Part shown: piece after piece, positions 16,078 to 25,198 of the stretch
How positions within the stretch are numbered: the stretch's first letter is position 1
Layout: each line of letters opens with the position of its first letter
NCBI RefSeq assembly: GCF_003287975.1
Contig: NZ_QMKQ01000004.1
Coordinates: 62,001-126,000, forward strand
DNA from: Arthrobacter sp. AQ5-05
GTDB lineage: Bacteria > Actinomycetota > Actinomycetes > Actinomycetales > Micrococcaceae
Direction: 5' to 3'
DNA length: 64,000 nucleotides
The notes under the pieces: model-generated
Database searches by the model: none
Told to the model about the DNA's origin: nothing
Seen by the model: only the letters and a program-made list of their open reading frames with translations
Position numbers and translations under genes: made by a program

Positions 16078-16935
16078 ATGGGCGAGGAACGAAAGACATT
16101 GATCCAGGCCGGGGAGCTGGCCGCACTGCTGGAGTCCAATCCGGATACCGTGCTGCTGGATGTGCGCTGGGCGCTGGGGGATGCACACGGCCGGGACCAC
16201 TACGAGGCCGGGCATGTCCCCGGGGCGCTCTTCGTCGACATGGAAACCGAGCTCTCGGCAACTCCGACCCCGCAGGCCGGCCGCCACCCGCTTCCCGAGG
16301 CGCACGACCTTGCCGCCACGGCCCGCCGCTGGGGCATCAACGGGGACTCGACGGTCGTGCTCTACGACGGAACCGGCGGGTTGGCAGCGGCCCGCGGCTG
16401 GTGGCTGCTGCGCCACGCCGGCGCCGCCGACGTCCGGGTGCTGGACGGGGGACTGCAGGGCTGGAAGGCCGCCGGGCACGTGCTGGAAACCGGGACCAAC
16501 ACCGTGGCCCCGGGCAACGTCCGCCTGGGCTGGGGGCACATGCCGGTGATCGACATCGATGCTGCCGCCGCGTTCCCGGGACACGGGATCCTGCTCGATT
16601 CCCGCGCCGCGGAGCGCTACCGGGGCGAGGTCGAGCCGATCGACCCGCGTGCCGGGCACATCCCCGGGGCACGCAACCGCCCCACCACCGAGAACCTGGA
16701 CGCCGACGGGCACCTGCTGGCACCGGAGCTGCTGGCCGCGGCCTTTGCGGAGCTTGGCGTGCGGCCCGGCGCCGGGGCGCACGAGGTCGCGGCCTATTGC
16801 GGCTCGGGTGTCACCGCCGCGCACCAGGTCCTCGCGCTGGAAACCATCGGGGTGCATGCCGCGCTGTACCCCGGGTCCTGGTCGCAATACGGTTCCGATG
16901 CCGCCCGGCCCGCCGCCACCGGACCCACCCCGTGA
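16078..16935 (+). CDS. Thiosulfate/3-mercaptopyruvate sulfurtransferase, tandem rhodanese
   Basis: The 285-residue protein has two rhodanese domains. The N-terminal one (about 1-135) has an inactive loop, LYDGTGGLAAAR, with Asp in place of Cys. The C-terminal one (about 150-280) carries the active cysteine in AYCGSGVTAAH. This is the standard arrangement of the cytoplasmic enzymes that move sulfane sulfur from thiosulfate or mercaptopyruvate to acceptors. ATG 16078 is preceded by AAGGGA at a rather long distance (about 11-13 bases). The gene shares a 150-base divergent promoter region with the Cds1-type desulfhydrase, suggesting linked cysteine/sulfur metabolism. Confidence 0.92.
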   Translation: MGEERKTLIQAGELAALLESNPDTVLLDVRWALGDAHGRDHYEAGHVPGALFVDMETELSATPTPQAGRHPLPEAHDLAATARRWGINGDSTVVLYDGTGGLAAARGWWLLRHAGAADVRVLDGGLQGWKAAGHVLETGTNTVAPGNVRLGWGHMPVIDIDAAAAFPGHGILLDSRAAERYRGEVEPIDPRAGHIPGARNRPTTENLDADGHLLAPELLAAAFAELGVRPGAGAHEVAAYCGSGVTAAHQVLALETIGVHAALYPGSWSQYGSDAARPAATGPTP

Positions 16936-16989
16936 GCGGCCGGATCCCGGCGTGAGGCGCGGCCGCTGGCTCCGGGCCCGGGGCAGAGG

Positions 16990-16995
16990 TAGGTT
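16990..16995 (+). promoter_or_regulatory. -10 element of the leaderless alcohol dehydrogenase gene
   Basis: TAGGTT ends 6 bases before ATG 17002. It supports the long N-terminus of the encoded protein. Confidence 0.6.
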
Positions 16996-17001
16996 CGAAG
17001 C

Positions 17002-18162
17002 ATGATTGGTCGACCGAAACCCCCGCCCCTTGACACCGCCGCCAGGCTGCACGAGCGCGAACGCACCCGGGGCCCGGCCGCGGCCATGGCCCCGGAGGCG
17101 GTGCCGGCGCTGGGCATCGCACGGGCCGGAGGGCCGGTGGTGCCGATGCTGATCCACCGCCGCGAACCGGGCCCGCGCGACGTGGTCATCGAGATCGAAT
17201 TCTGCGGGCTGTGCCATTCCGACGTGCACACCGGGCGCGGGGAATGGGGCGCCAAGCGGCTGCCGCTGGTCCTCGGGCACGAAATGGTCGGCATCGTCTC
17301 GCAGGCCGGCGACGCGGTGACGGACCTGGAGGTCGGCACCCGGGTGGGGGTCGGCTGCCTGGTGGATTCCTGCCGCGAATGCGCCGAATGCCGCGCCGGC
17401 CTGGAGCAGTTCTGCACCAAATCGGTGGCGACCTACGGCGGGCACGACGCCCGCACCGGCGAATACACCCAGGGCGGCTACTCCACGCGCATCGTGGTGG
17501 ATGCCGGCTACGTGCTGCGGATCCCCGCGGCGCTGGATCCGGCCGCGGCCGCCCCGCTGCTGTGCGCCGGGATCACCACCTACTCGCCGCTGCGCCACCA
17601 CAACGTGGGGCCCGGCAGCCGCGTGGGGGTCCTGGGCCTGGGCGGGCTGGGGCACATGGCCGTGAAGCTGGCCGTCGCGATGGGCGCGCAGGTCACCGTG
17701 CTGACCCGCGGGAACGCCAAGCACGACTCGGCGCTGGCCCTGGGCGCGCGCACGGTCATCGACACGCTGGATGCGGCCGCGATGCGGGGGAGCCGCGACT
17801 CCCTGGACCTTCTCATCGACACGGTCTCGGCCCCGCACGACGTGGGGCCCTACCTCAAGGCCCTGCGCCGCGACGGCGCACTGGTCCAGCTTTCGCTGCC
17901 CGATGGCCCGATGCCGGGGTTCGACACCCGGGAGCTGGTCCACAAGCGGCTAAGCTACACCGGGTCGTTGATAGGCTCGATCGCGCAGACCCAGGAAATG
18001 CTCGACTTCTGCGCCGAACACCAGGTGGCGTGCGAGATCGAGTTGACCGGGGCGAAGCACATCAACGAGGCGTGGGACCGGATGGTCGCCGCCGACGTGA
18101 AATACAGGTTTGTCCTGGATGCCGCCACCTTGCGCGGCACCGACCACATGGAGGGTGCATGA
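17002..18162 (+). CDS. Zinc-dependent NAD(P) alcohol dehydrogenase (cinnamyl/YahK-type MDR)
   Basis: This 386-residue medium-chain dehydrogenase probably reduces aldehydes with NADPH. Catalytic zinc ligands are in FCGLCHSDVH and LGHEMVG. The structural zinc comes from four cysteines in CRECAECRAGLEQFC and just before it. The nucleotide loop is GLGGLGH. The C-terminal half follows the YahK/CAD pattern. About 35 N-terminal residues before the catalytic domain are extra compared with the usual 350-residue enzymes, but the leaderless -10 at 16990 supports ATG 17002 over an internal start. The stop overlaps the HIT gene (ATGA). Confidence 0.9.
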   Translation: MIGRPKPPPLDTAARLHERERTRGPAAAMAPEAVPALGIARAGGPVVPMLIHRREPGPRDVVIEIEFCGLCHSDVHTGRGEWGAKRLPLVLGHEMVGIVSQAGDAVTDLEVGTRVGVGCLVDSCRECAECRAGLEQFCTKSVATYGGHDARTGEYTQGGYSTRIVVDAGYVLRIPAALDPAAAAPLLCAGITTYSPLRHHNVGPGSRVGVLGLGGLGHMAVKLAVAMGAQVTVLTRGNAKHDSALALGARTVIDTLDAAAMRGSRDSLDLLIDTVSAPHDVGPYLKALRRDGALVQLSLPDGPMPGFDTRELVHKRLSYTGSLIGSIAQTQEMLDFCAEHQVACEIELTGAKHINEAWDRMVAADVKYRFVLDAATLRGTDHMEGA

Positions 18163-18587
18163 GCACGCTGTTTACCAAGATCATCGACGGCCAGATCCCC
18201 GGGCGCTTCATCTGGAAGGACGAGCACTGCGTCGCGTTCCTGACCATCGGGCCGATCACGCACGGTCACACCCTGGTGGTGCCGCGCGTGGAACTCGACA
18301 AGTGGACCGAGGCCCCGGCCGATTTGATGACACACCTGATCGATGTGGCGGGCAAGATCGGCCGCGCCCAGGTCCGCGCGTTCGCCTCCGCGCGTGCGGG
18401 GCTGATGATTGCCGGGTTCGAGGTCCCGCACCTGCATGTGCACGTGTGGCCGACCAACTCGCTGGCCGACTTCGACTTGGCGCGGGCCGACACCGACCCG
18501 GATCCTGCCACGATGGACGCCAACGCGGCCAAGCTGCGGGCGGCGCTGCGCGAGGACGGCCACGGGGACCTGGTTCCCGAGGCCTGA
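18159..18587 (+). CDS. HIT-family protein (histidine triad nucleotide-binding)
   Basis: The 142-residue HIT protein has the triad HLHVHVWP at about residues 89-96. Family members hydrolyse nucleoside phosphoramidates or dinucleotides. ATG 18159 overlaps the alcohol dehydrogenase stop by 4 bases, so translation is coupled. A terminator follows at 18660-18697. The substrate is unknown. Confidence 0.92.
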   Translation: MSTLFTKIIDGQIPGRFIWKDEHCVAFLTIGPITHGHTLVVPRVELDKWTEAPADLMTHLIDVAGKIGRAQVRAFASARAGLMIAGFEVPHLHVHVWPTNSLADFDLARADTDPDPATMDANAAKLRAALREDGHGDLVPEA

Positions 18588-18659
18588 GGCCTGAGGCCCG
18601 ATACCCGGGGACCGGTGCCCGGTGCTGATTCCTGCGGCCGGTACCCGCAACGCAGACGA

Positions 18660-18697
18660 GGCTGCCCGGTTCGACCACGTGGTTGAACCGGGCAGCC
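18660..18697. terminator. Bidirectional terminator between the HIT gene and hrpA
   Basis: GGCTGCCCGGTT (18660-18671) pairs perfectly with AACCGGGCAGCC (18686-18697), followed by TTT on the plus strand. It lies between convergent genes. Confidence 0.85.
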
Positions 18698-18740
18698 TTT
18701 GTCTTCCGTGGTTTGTCGTCCGCGGTTTGCCATCCAAGGG

Positions 18741-21700
18741 CTACCTGGCCGCGGCCAGCCCCTCGCGCATGGCCGTGCGGATGCGCTTGGCGGACACCGA
18801 GTAGGCGGTGCCCAGTTCCTGGGCAAAGAGCGAAACCCGGTATTCCTCCAGCATCCACTTCACCGCAGCCAGCTGTGCCGGGGTGCGCATCCCGGGGACC
18901 AGCTGGCCGAGCGCGGCATCGTACTCGTCCTCCAGCGACTGGATGTCCAGGGTTGCGGCGTTGTCGCGCGCCAGGTTCCCGGTGCCGAGCTTTTCCAGCC
19001 GCTTCTCGATGGCGGTGATGTAGCGCGGCAGCTGGGCCAGCTGCGCGTAGCCGGTCTTGGCCACGAACCCCGGGTAGACCAGCTGCTCGAGCTGGGACTT
19101 CACGTCGTTCAAGGCGTTGACCAGCGCCAGCGAGGACGCCGACTTGATGTCCTTCTGGATCCGCCGGGTCCCGGAAAGCACCTTCTCCACGATCGCGGTC
19201 ACGGTGAAGACCGTGTCGATCAGCTCCGCGCGCACCTTCTCGTACAGGGCGTCGAACGCCGCCTTGGTGAAGGGCAGGGCGGCCGGGACCAGCTTGTCCA
19301 CCGCGGCCATGGTGCAGTCGCGGATCAGTGCCTCGACGCTTCCGTGCGGATTCTGCGTGAAGACCAGCTTTTCGGTGTTGTTCAGGTGGTCAAGGACGTA
19401 CCGGGAGGGCGAGGGGACCTTGAGCAGCAGCAGCCGGATGACTCCGGTGCGGTGGGCGGCCATTTGCTCGGCCGGGTTGCGGAAGACCGTCAGGCGCACG
19501 TCGGTGCCCGTATCCAGCAGCGCCGGATAGGCGGTGACCTGTTGCCCGGCGACCTCGGTGACGACCTTTTCGGTGATCGACCCGGCCAGGCCGAGCCCGG
19601 TGTCCCAGTCCCCCAGCCCGGTGCGTTCCCACACCGTGGTGGCCACGGCCGTCGCGCCGCCGGGCCGTGAAGCGGACTTCTGCCCGCGGCCCTTCGTGTT
19701 CTCTGCCGGGCCCCGTGTCTGGCCCGATGCAGCGCCCGGGGCCCGGCCCGATGCGTTGCCGGAGGCGGCCGCGGAGGGCAGCGCGGCGCCGGGCTTGATG
19801 CCCAGCGAGCGTGCCAGGGCCGAGCGGTTGGCGGCGGCCAGCGTCTGCTGCAGCACGGCCAGCTCCTGGGACTCGTCCAGGATCTTCGCCTCGGCGTCGA
19901 TGACGGTGAAGGTGAAGCGCAGGTGCGGCGGCAGCGCGTCCCAGTTCCAGGAACCGGGCGGAATCACCACGCCCTTGAGCCGGCGCAGCACCAGCTCCAG
20001 GGAGGCAGCCAGGTCGTCGGTCTCCGGGTTGAAGTCGGACTCCAGTGCGGCCACGGCGGTCCGGGCCACGTCGGGGGCGGGGACGAAGTTCTTCCGGATG
20101 GCCTTGGGCAGCGACTTGATCAACGCGGTCACCAGCTCGACCCGCAGCCCCGGGATCAGCCAGCGGAAACGCACCGGGTCCAGCTGGTTCAGGAAGAGCA
20201 CCGGGACGCGCACCGAGACGCCGTCGGATTCCCCGGCGCGGGCGGCAGGGTTGTACTCGTAGACCAAATCCAGGTCCAGGGTGCCGTGGCGCCAGGTGCG
20301 CGGGTAGGCGTCGGTGTCCAGCTCGGTGGGATCGGCGGCCAGCATGTCCTCCGGGTTGAAGTCCAGCAGCGTCGGGTCCTCGTGCCGGGCGGCCTTCCAC
20401 CACCTGTCGAAGTGCCGTTCGGAGAGCACCTCGGGTCCCAGGCGCGCATCGTAGAACTCGAAGAGGTCCTCGTCGCTCACGCGCAAATCGCGGCGGCGCA
20501 TCCGGGTCTCGAGCTCCTCGATGTCCTCGAGCACCCGGCGGTTGCGGGCGAAGAACTTGTGGTGGGTCTTCCAATCGCCCTCCACCAGCGCATGGCGGAT
20601 GAACAGCTCGCGGCAGAGCTCCGGGTCAACGCGCGAGTACTGGATGCGGCGCCGCGGCACGATGGTCAGTCCGAAGAGCGTGAGCTTCTCATAGCTCATG
20701 ACGGCTCCGGAGTTCCGGGACCAGTGCGGCTCGGAGTAGCTGCGCTTGAGCAGCTCCCCGGCGACCTCCTCGACCCACTTGGGATCCAGGCGCGCCACGG
20801 TGCGGGCCCAGAGCCGGGAGGTTTCCACCAGCTCGGCGGCCATGACCCACTCGGTGTTCTTGCGCGAGAGCGCCGAGCCGGGGAAGACCGAAAAGCGCGT
20901 GCCGCGGGCGCCGACGTATTCGCGCTTGCGTTCGTCCCAGGAGCCCACGTGGCCCAGCAGCCCGGAGAGCAGTGAGATGTGGATGGCGTCCTCGTTGGCG
21001 GCGGCGTCCACCGGATCCGGGGAGATGGTGATGCCCAGCGGCTTGGCGAGCTGGCGCAGCTGGGTGAACAGGTCCTGCCATTCGCGCACACGCAGGTAGT
21101 TGATGTATTCGTTCTTGCACAGTCGGCGGAAGGCCGAGGAGGAGAGCTCCCTCTGCTTGTCGGCCAGATAGCGCCAGAGGTTCAGCAGCGAGGAGAAGTC
21201 CGACTTCGCGTCGGTGAAGCGCTTGTGCATCTCCGCGGCGCGTTCCCGCTTGCCGGTTTCCTCGCTGGGGCGCTCGCGCGGGTCCTGGATGGACAAGGCG
21301 GCGGCGAGCACCATGACCTCCTTGGCGCATCCCCGGTTCCCCGCCTCCACGATCATCCGGCCCAGGCGCACGTCGACCGGCAGCTGCGCCAGCGACTTGC
21401 CGATGGTGGTGATGGTGGCCTCGGTGCCGGTGTCCAGGGCGCCGAGCTCGCGCAGCAGCGCCACGCCGTCGTTGATCGACTTGGCATCCGGCGGCTGGAC
21501 GAAGGGGAAGTCCGCGACGTCGTGCGCGGTACGCACCACGCCCATCGAGCTCATCTGCAGGATCACCGCGGCCAGGTTGGTGCGCAGGATCTCCGGGTCG
21601 GTGAACTCGGGGCGGGTCTCGAAGTCCTCCTGCGAGTACAGGCGGATGGCAATGCCGTCGGACACCCGCCCGCAACGGCCCGAGCGCTGGTTGGCGCTGG

Positions 21701-22751
21701 CCTGCGAGACCCGTTCGATGGGCAGGCGCTGGACCTTGGTGCGGTGCGAGTAGCGCGAGATGCGGGCGGTGCCGGTGTCGATGACGTACTTGATGCCCGG
21801 CACCGTCAGCGAGGTCTCCGCGACGTTGGTGGCCAGCACGATGCGCCGGTTCCGCCCCGGCTTGAACACCTGGTGCTGTTCGGCCAGCGAGAGCCGGGCA
21901 AACAGGGGCAGGATCTCGGTGCCGGCCAGGCGCTTGTTGGTCTGCACACGGGCCCGCAGCACCTCGGCGGCGTCGCGGATCTCGCGCTCGCCGGGGAAGA
22001 AGATCAGGATGTCCCCGGGTGCCTCCTTGGCCAGTTCGTCCACGGCCTCGGCGATCGCGTCCAGCGGGTCGCGGTCCTCCACCTGGGCGTCGGGGTCCAG
22101 CTCGTCTTCGTCCATTCCGTCGGCAGGGTTCAGCGGACGGTAGCGCGTTTCGACGGGGAAGGTGCGCCCGGAGACCTCGATGATGGGTGCCGGAACGGGC
22201 TCTTCGCCCTGGATGCCGGGTGCGGCGAAGTGCTCGGCGAAGCGCTGCGGATCAATGGTGGCGGAAGTGATGACGATCTTCAAATCCGGGCGCTTGGGCA
22301 GGATCCGACGCAGGTAGCCCAGCAGGAAGTCGATGTTGAGGCTGCGTTCGTGGGCCTCGTCGATGATGATCGCGTTGTACTTCTTGAGCAGCTTGTCGCG
22401 CTGGATCTCTGCCAGCAGGATGCCGTCGGTCATCACCTTGACCTTCGTGGCGCGCGAGACCTCGCCGGTGAAGCGGACGTGGAAGCCGACCTCGGCTCCG
22501 ATGGTGGTGCCGAGTTCCTCCGCGATGCGTTCGGCCACGGTTCGGGCGGCCAGGCGGCGCGGCTGGGTGTGACCGATCATGCCGCGTTCGCCCAGACCCA
22601 GCTCCAGGAGCATCTTGGGCAGCTGCGTGGTCTTGCCGGAGCCGGTTTCGCCGGCGACGATGACCACCTGGTTGTCCTTGATGGCTTTTTTGATGTCGTC
22701 GCGTCGGGCGGAAACGGGCAGGGCTTCGGGATAGGAAATCGTCAGGGCCAT
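18741..22751 (-). CDS. hrpA: ATP-dependent RNA helicase HrpA
   Basis: A 1336-residue DEAH-box helicase with Walker A GETGSGKTTQ at about 34-43, DEAHERS near 132, the SATIDPQRFAEHF segment, motif VI QRSGRCGRV, then HA2/OB domains and a long C-terminal DUF3418 region as in bacterial HrpA. The region around residue 1000 is low in complexity (Ala/Ser/Gly/Pro). HrpA helps resolve stalled or collided ribosomes and processes some mRNAs. On the minus strand TAGACT (22761-22766) ends 9 bases before ATG 22751, so the leader may be only about 3 bases. The length fits the family. Confidence 0.96.
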   Translation of the reverse strand: MALTISYPEALPVSARRDDIKKAIKDNQVVIVAGETGSGKTTQLPKMLLELGLGERGMIGHTQPRRLAARTVAERIAEELGTTIGAEVGFHVRFTGEVSRATKVKVMTDGILLAEIQRDKLLKKYNAIIIDEAHERSLNIDFLLGYLRRILPKRPDLKIVITSATIDPQRFAEHFAAPGIQGEEPVPAPIIEVSGRTFPVETRYRPLNPADGMDEDELDPDAQVEDRDPLDAIAEAVDELAKEAPGDILIFFPGEREIRDAAEVLRARVQTNKRLAGTEILPLFARLSLAEQHQVFKPGRNRRIVLATNVAETSLTVPGIKYVIDTGTARISRYSHRTKVQRLPIERVSQASANQRSGRCGRVSDGIAIRLYSQEDFETRPEFTDPEILRTNLAAVILQMSSMGVVRTAHDVADFPFVQPPDAKSINDGVALLRELGALDTGTEATITTIGKSLAQLPVDVRLGRMIVEAGNRGCAKEVMVLAAALSIQDPRERPSEETGKRERAAEMHKRFTDAKSDFSSLLNLWRYLADKQRELSSSAFRRLCKNEYINYLRVREWQDLFTQLRQLAKPLGITISPDPVDAAANEDAIHISLLSGLLGHVGSWDERKREYVGARGTRFSVFPGSALSRKNTEWVMAAELVETSRLWARTVARLDPKWVEEVAGELLKRSYSEPHWSRNSGAVMSYEKLTLFGLTIVPRRRIQYSRVDPELCRELFIRHALVEGDWKTHHKFFARNRRVLEDIEELETRMRRRDLRVSDEDLFEFYDARLGPEVLSERHFDRWWKAARHEDPTLLDFNPEDMLAADPTELDTDAYPRTWRHGTLDLDLVYEYNPAARAGESDGVSVRVPVLFLNQLDPVRFRWLIPGLRVELVTALIKSLPKAIRKNFVPAPDVARTAVAALESDFNPETDDLAASLELVLRRLKGVVIPPGSWNWDALPPHLRFTFTVIDAEAKILDESQELAVLQQTLAAANRSALARSLGIKPGAALPSAAASGNASGRAPGAASGQTRGPAENTKGRGQKSASRPGGATAVATTVWERTGLGDWDTGLGLAGSITEKVVTEVAGQQVTAYPALLDTGTDVRLTVFRNPAEQMAAHRTGVIRLLLLKVPSPSRYVLDHLNNTEKLVFTQNPHGSVEALIRDCTMAAVDKLVPAALPFTKAAFDALYEKVRAELIDTVFTVTAIVEKVLSGTRRIQKDIKSASSLALVNALNDVKSQLEQLVYPGFVAKTGYAQLAQLPRYITAIEKRLEKLGTGNLARDNAATLDIQSLEDEYDAALGQLVPGMRTPAQLAAVKWMLEEYRVSLFAQELGTAYSVSAKRIRTAMREGLAAAR

Positions 22752-23167
22752 GATGACTCAAGTCTATGCCAGTGCCACCCGCGAATCCTCCGGCCGCAGC
22801 CCCGGTGCCCGCGGCGCGCGCGGGGTGCCGCAATTGCCGGGTCCGCGGGCCCGCTCCCGGGGGTAGAAAGAGTCAAAACACGGCTTTGTCCACGGTACCG
22901 TCTGATTCTCGAGACGCAGGGATACCAATTGTCTGATTTGCGGGAATTCTTCATGAAAGATGCACGATGGCAAGATGAATGTTCGATGGTTTGTCTTGTA
23001 TTTCATACCAGATGGAAGAAATGTGAGTAGGTTCACATGTAGTATCAAGGGAATTCATGAGGAGAACTTCCTGCCGATCGGCCGAGGTTGGGCTAATCCT
23101 GAAAACGCCCTTGTGCGGCCTTGGCGGCGCACCGGGAATGACACTCGCACGTCGTGAAAGGAACACA
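22752..23167 (+). other. AT-richer leader region upstream of the ABC importer
   Basis: No gene is supported in these 416 bases. Roughly 22890-23075 is visibly richer in A/T than its surroundings and contains a perfect CRP-type site (23022-23037). Candidate -10s are TAGTAT (23040-23045) and TAATCC near 23093. There is also a 10-base palindrome, ACGGTACCGT, near 22895. It is the most regulator-rich gap in the window. Confidence 0.5.
23022..23037 (+). promoter_or_regulatory. CRP/GlxR-type binding site
   Basis: TGTGA (23022-23026), a 6-base spacer and TCACA (23033-23037) match the CRP-family consensus TGTGA-N6-TCACA exactly; one more A/T pair extends each arm. It lies about 130 bases before the ABC transporter operon. 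If TAGTAT (23040) is the -10, binding would block the promoter. If TAATCC near 23093 is used, it would be an upstream activator site. Confidence 0.65.
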
Positions 23168-24175
23168 ATGAAATTCATCAAGTCCGTACAGATCGCAGCC
23201 GGGGTCGCTGCCACCGCATTGGTGCTCACCGCATGCGGTGGATCCACCACCCCCGAGGCCACCGGCTCCTCCGAGGCCGCCGGCCCGGTGACGATCGGCA
23301 TTGCCCAGTACGTGTCCCACCCGTCGCTTGACGCCGTGGTCACAGGCTTCAAGAAGGGCATGGCGGACGCCGGCTACTCGGGCGACGACAAGGTCAAGTA
23401 CGACTTCGCCAACGCCCAGGCCGACCAGGCCACCAACACCTCGATCGTGGGCAAGTTCGCTTCCGACAAGGACATGGACCTGGTCCTGGCCATCGCCACC
23501 CCGACGGCCCAGGCCGCCGCCCAGTCGATCACCAAGATCCCCGTGCTCTTCTCCGCGGTCACCGACCCGATGGAAGCCAAGTTGGTCTCCAGCCTCGAGG
23601 CACCCGGCGCCAACGTCACCGGCACCTCGGACAAGAACCCGGTCAAGGAACAGCTCGAACTGCTCAAGAAGATCAAGCCGGACGCCAAGACCGTGGGCAT
23701 CGTCTACTCCTCGGGCGAGGTCAACTCCGGCGTCCAGGTCCAGTGGGCCAAGGATGCCGCAGCGGAATTGGGCCTGACCATCGAGGAGAAGGCCATCTCG
23801 GCTTCCTCCGAGGTCCAGCAGGCAGCCTCGGGCCTGGACGTCGACGCGTTCTACGTCCCGACCGACAACGCCGTGGTTTCGGCGCTCGAAGGCCTGCTGC
23901 AGACCGCTCAGGACAAGAAGATCCCGGTAATCTCCGCCGACGGCGAGTCCGTCAAGCGCGGCGCGACCGCCACCTACGGCCTGAACTACGAGAAGCTCGG
24001 CGAGCAGACCGCAGCCATGGCAGTGAAGCTGCTCAAGGGCGAGGCCAAGCCGGAAACCATGCCGGTTGAGACCATCACCAAGGTCGAGCTCTACCTGAAC
24101 ACCACCGCGGCGGAGAAGATCGGCCTGACCTTCCCGGCAGACCTGCTCTCCGAAGCCGCGGAAACCTACAAGTAA
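23168..24175 (+). CDS. ABC transporter substrate-binding lipoprotein (TrpX-like, ABC_sub_bind family)
   Basis: The 335-residue lipoprotein has signal peptide residues 1-20 ending in LVLTACGG and a periplasmic-binding-protein type 1 fold. IGIAQYVSHPSLDAVVTGFK and VTGTSDKNPVKEQLELLKKI are typical of the PF04392 group, whose known ligands include tryptophan and tyrosine. ATG 23168 follows GAAAGGA by about 7 bases. The frame is open upstream to 23057, but that stretch has no signal peptide character. It begins a three-gene importer; the ligand is not certain. Confidence 0.88.
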   Translation: MKFIKSVQIAAGVAATALVLTACGGSTTPEATGSSEAAGPVTIGIAQYVSHPSLDAVVTGFKKGMADAGYSGDDKVKYDFANAQADQATNTSIVGKFASDKDMDLVLAIATPTAQAAAQSITKIPVLFSAVTDPMEAKLVSSLEAPGANVTGTSDKNPVKEQLELLKKIKPDAKTVGIVYSSGEVNSGVQVQWAKDAAAELGLTIEEKAISASSEVQQAASGLDVDAFYVPTDNAVVSALEGLLQTAQDKKIPVISADGESVKRGATATYGLNYEKLGEQTAAMAVKLLKGEAKPETMPVETITKVELYLNTTAAEKIGLTFPADLLSEAAETYK

Positions 24176-24202
24176 ACACGACCGCAACACGGTCCAAACC
24201 CC

Positions 24203-24234
24203 GGTGGCCGGTCGGTCTACTCCGACCGGCCACC
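24203..24234 (+). terminator. Intercistronic hairpin between binding protein and permease
   Basis: A perfect 13-base stem, GGTGGCCGGTCGG (24203-24215) with CCGACCGGCCACC (24222-24234), has loop TCTACT and no T tract. It probably gives partial termination or protects the upstream mRNA, so that more binding protein than permease is made. Confidence 0.6.
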
Positions 24235-24271
24235 GCCATTAGCCCAACACTCGAAACGCAAGGATCCACCC

Positions 24272-25198
24272 ATGATCACCGCGGTTGAACTAGGCCTGAT
24301 CTACGCGATCATGGCACTCGGGGTCTACCTGACCTTCCGCATACTCGACTTCCCCGACCTGACCGTCGACGGAAGCTTCACCACCGGCGCGGCAGTCGCG
24401 TCCATATCGATCGTCAATGGCATCAACCCGTTCATTGCCACGATCTTCGCCTTCTTCATCGGCGCCCTCGCCGGTGTCATCACCGGTCTGCTGCACACCA
24501 AGGGCAAGATCGATGGGCTGTTGGCCGGCATCCTGACCATGATCGCCCTGTATTCGATCAACCTGCGCATCATGGGCAAGGCCAACACCCCGCTGTTGGG
24601 CGAGAAGACGGTCTTGTCCTTCATGCGCGAAAACCAGCTGCTGGGCACCTGGACCTCCGTGGGCCTGATGTTCGCCGGCTGCCTGGTCGCCGTGGCGATC
24701 ATCGTGTGGTTCCTGCGCACCGATGTCGGGCTGGCCATGCGTGCCACCGGCGACAACGAGGAAATGATCCGGTCCTTCGGGGTGAGCACCGACAACCAGA
24801 AGATCCTTGGGCTGGCGCTTTCCAATGGCCTGGTCGGCTTCGCCGGCGCCATCATCGCCCAGTTCCAGGGCTTCGCCGACATCGGCATGGGCATCGGCGT
24901 GATCCTCATCGGGTTGGCCTCGGTCATCGTTGGCCAGGCCATCTTCGGGCAGAAGTTCATCTGGATCGCGGCCCTGGCCGTCGTCTTCGGCTCGGTCGTC
25001 TACCGCCTGGTCATCCAGCTGGCACTGAACGCCGGCCTGGAGGTCAACGACATGAAGCTGATCTCCGCGGTGCTGGTGGTCGTTGCGCTGATCCTTCCGC
25101 AATGGAAGGGATTCGGAAAGTTCGCCAACCGCATCCGCATCCGCGGCAAGGCGGTTCAGCCCAACGGCGTGAAGGAAGAGGTGGGAACCAATGCTTGA
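24272..25198 (+). CDS. ABC transporter permease (TrpY-like, BPD_transp_2)
   Basis: A 308-residue inner-membrane permease with about eight hydrophobic helices, of the branched-chain amino-acid type fold. The segment FPDLTVDGSFTTGAA near residue 27 is typical of the permeases that pair with PF04392 binding proteins. AAGGA precedes ATG 24272. The end overlaps the ATPase gene by 8 bases. Confidence 0.9.
   Translation: MITAVELGLIYAIMALGVYLTFRILDFPDLTVDGSFTTGAAVASISIVNGINPFIATIFAFFIGALAGVITGLLHTKGKIDGLLAGILTMIALYSINLRIMGKANTPLLGEKTVLSFMRENQLLGTWTSVGLMFAGCLVAVAIIVWFLRTDVGLAMRATGDNEEMIRSFGVSTDNQKILGLALSNGLVGFAGAIIAQFQGFADIGMGIGVILIGLASVIVGQAIFGQKFIWIAALAVVFGSVVYRLVIQLALNAGLEVNDMKLISAVLVVVALILPQWKGFGKFANRIRIRGKAVQPNGVKEEVGTNA

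Noticed and set aside
22752-23167. T-box or other known riboswitch before the TrpX-like gene
   Set aside because: I could not find the conserved T-box sequence or a terminator/antiterminator pair; the hairpins seen are short.
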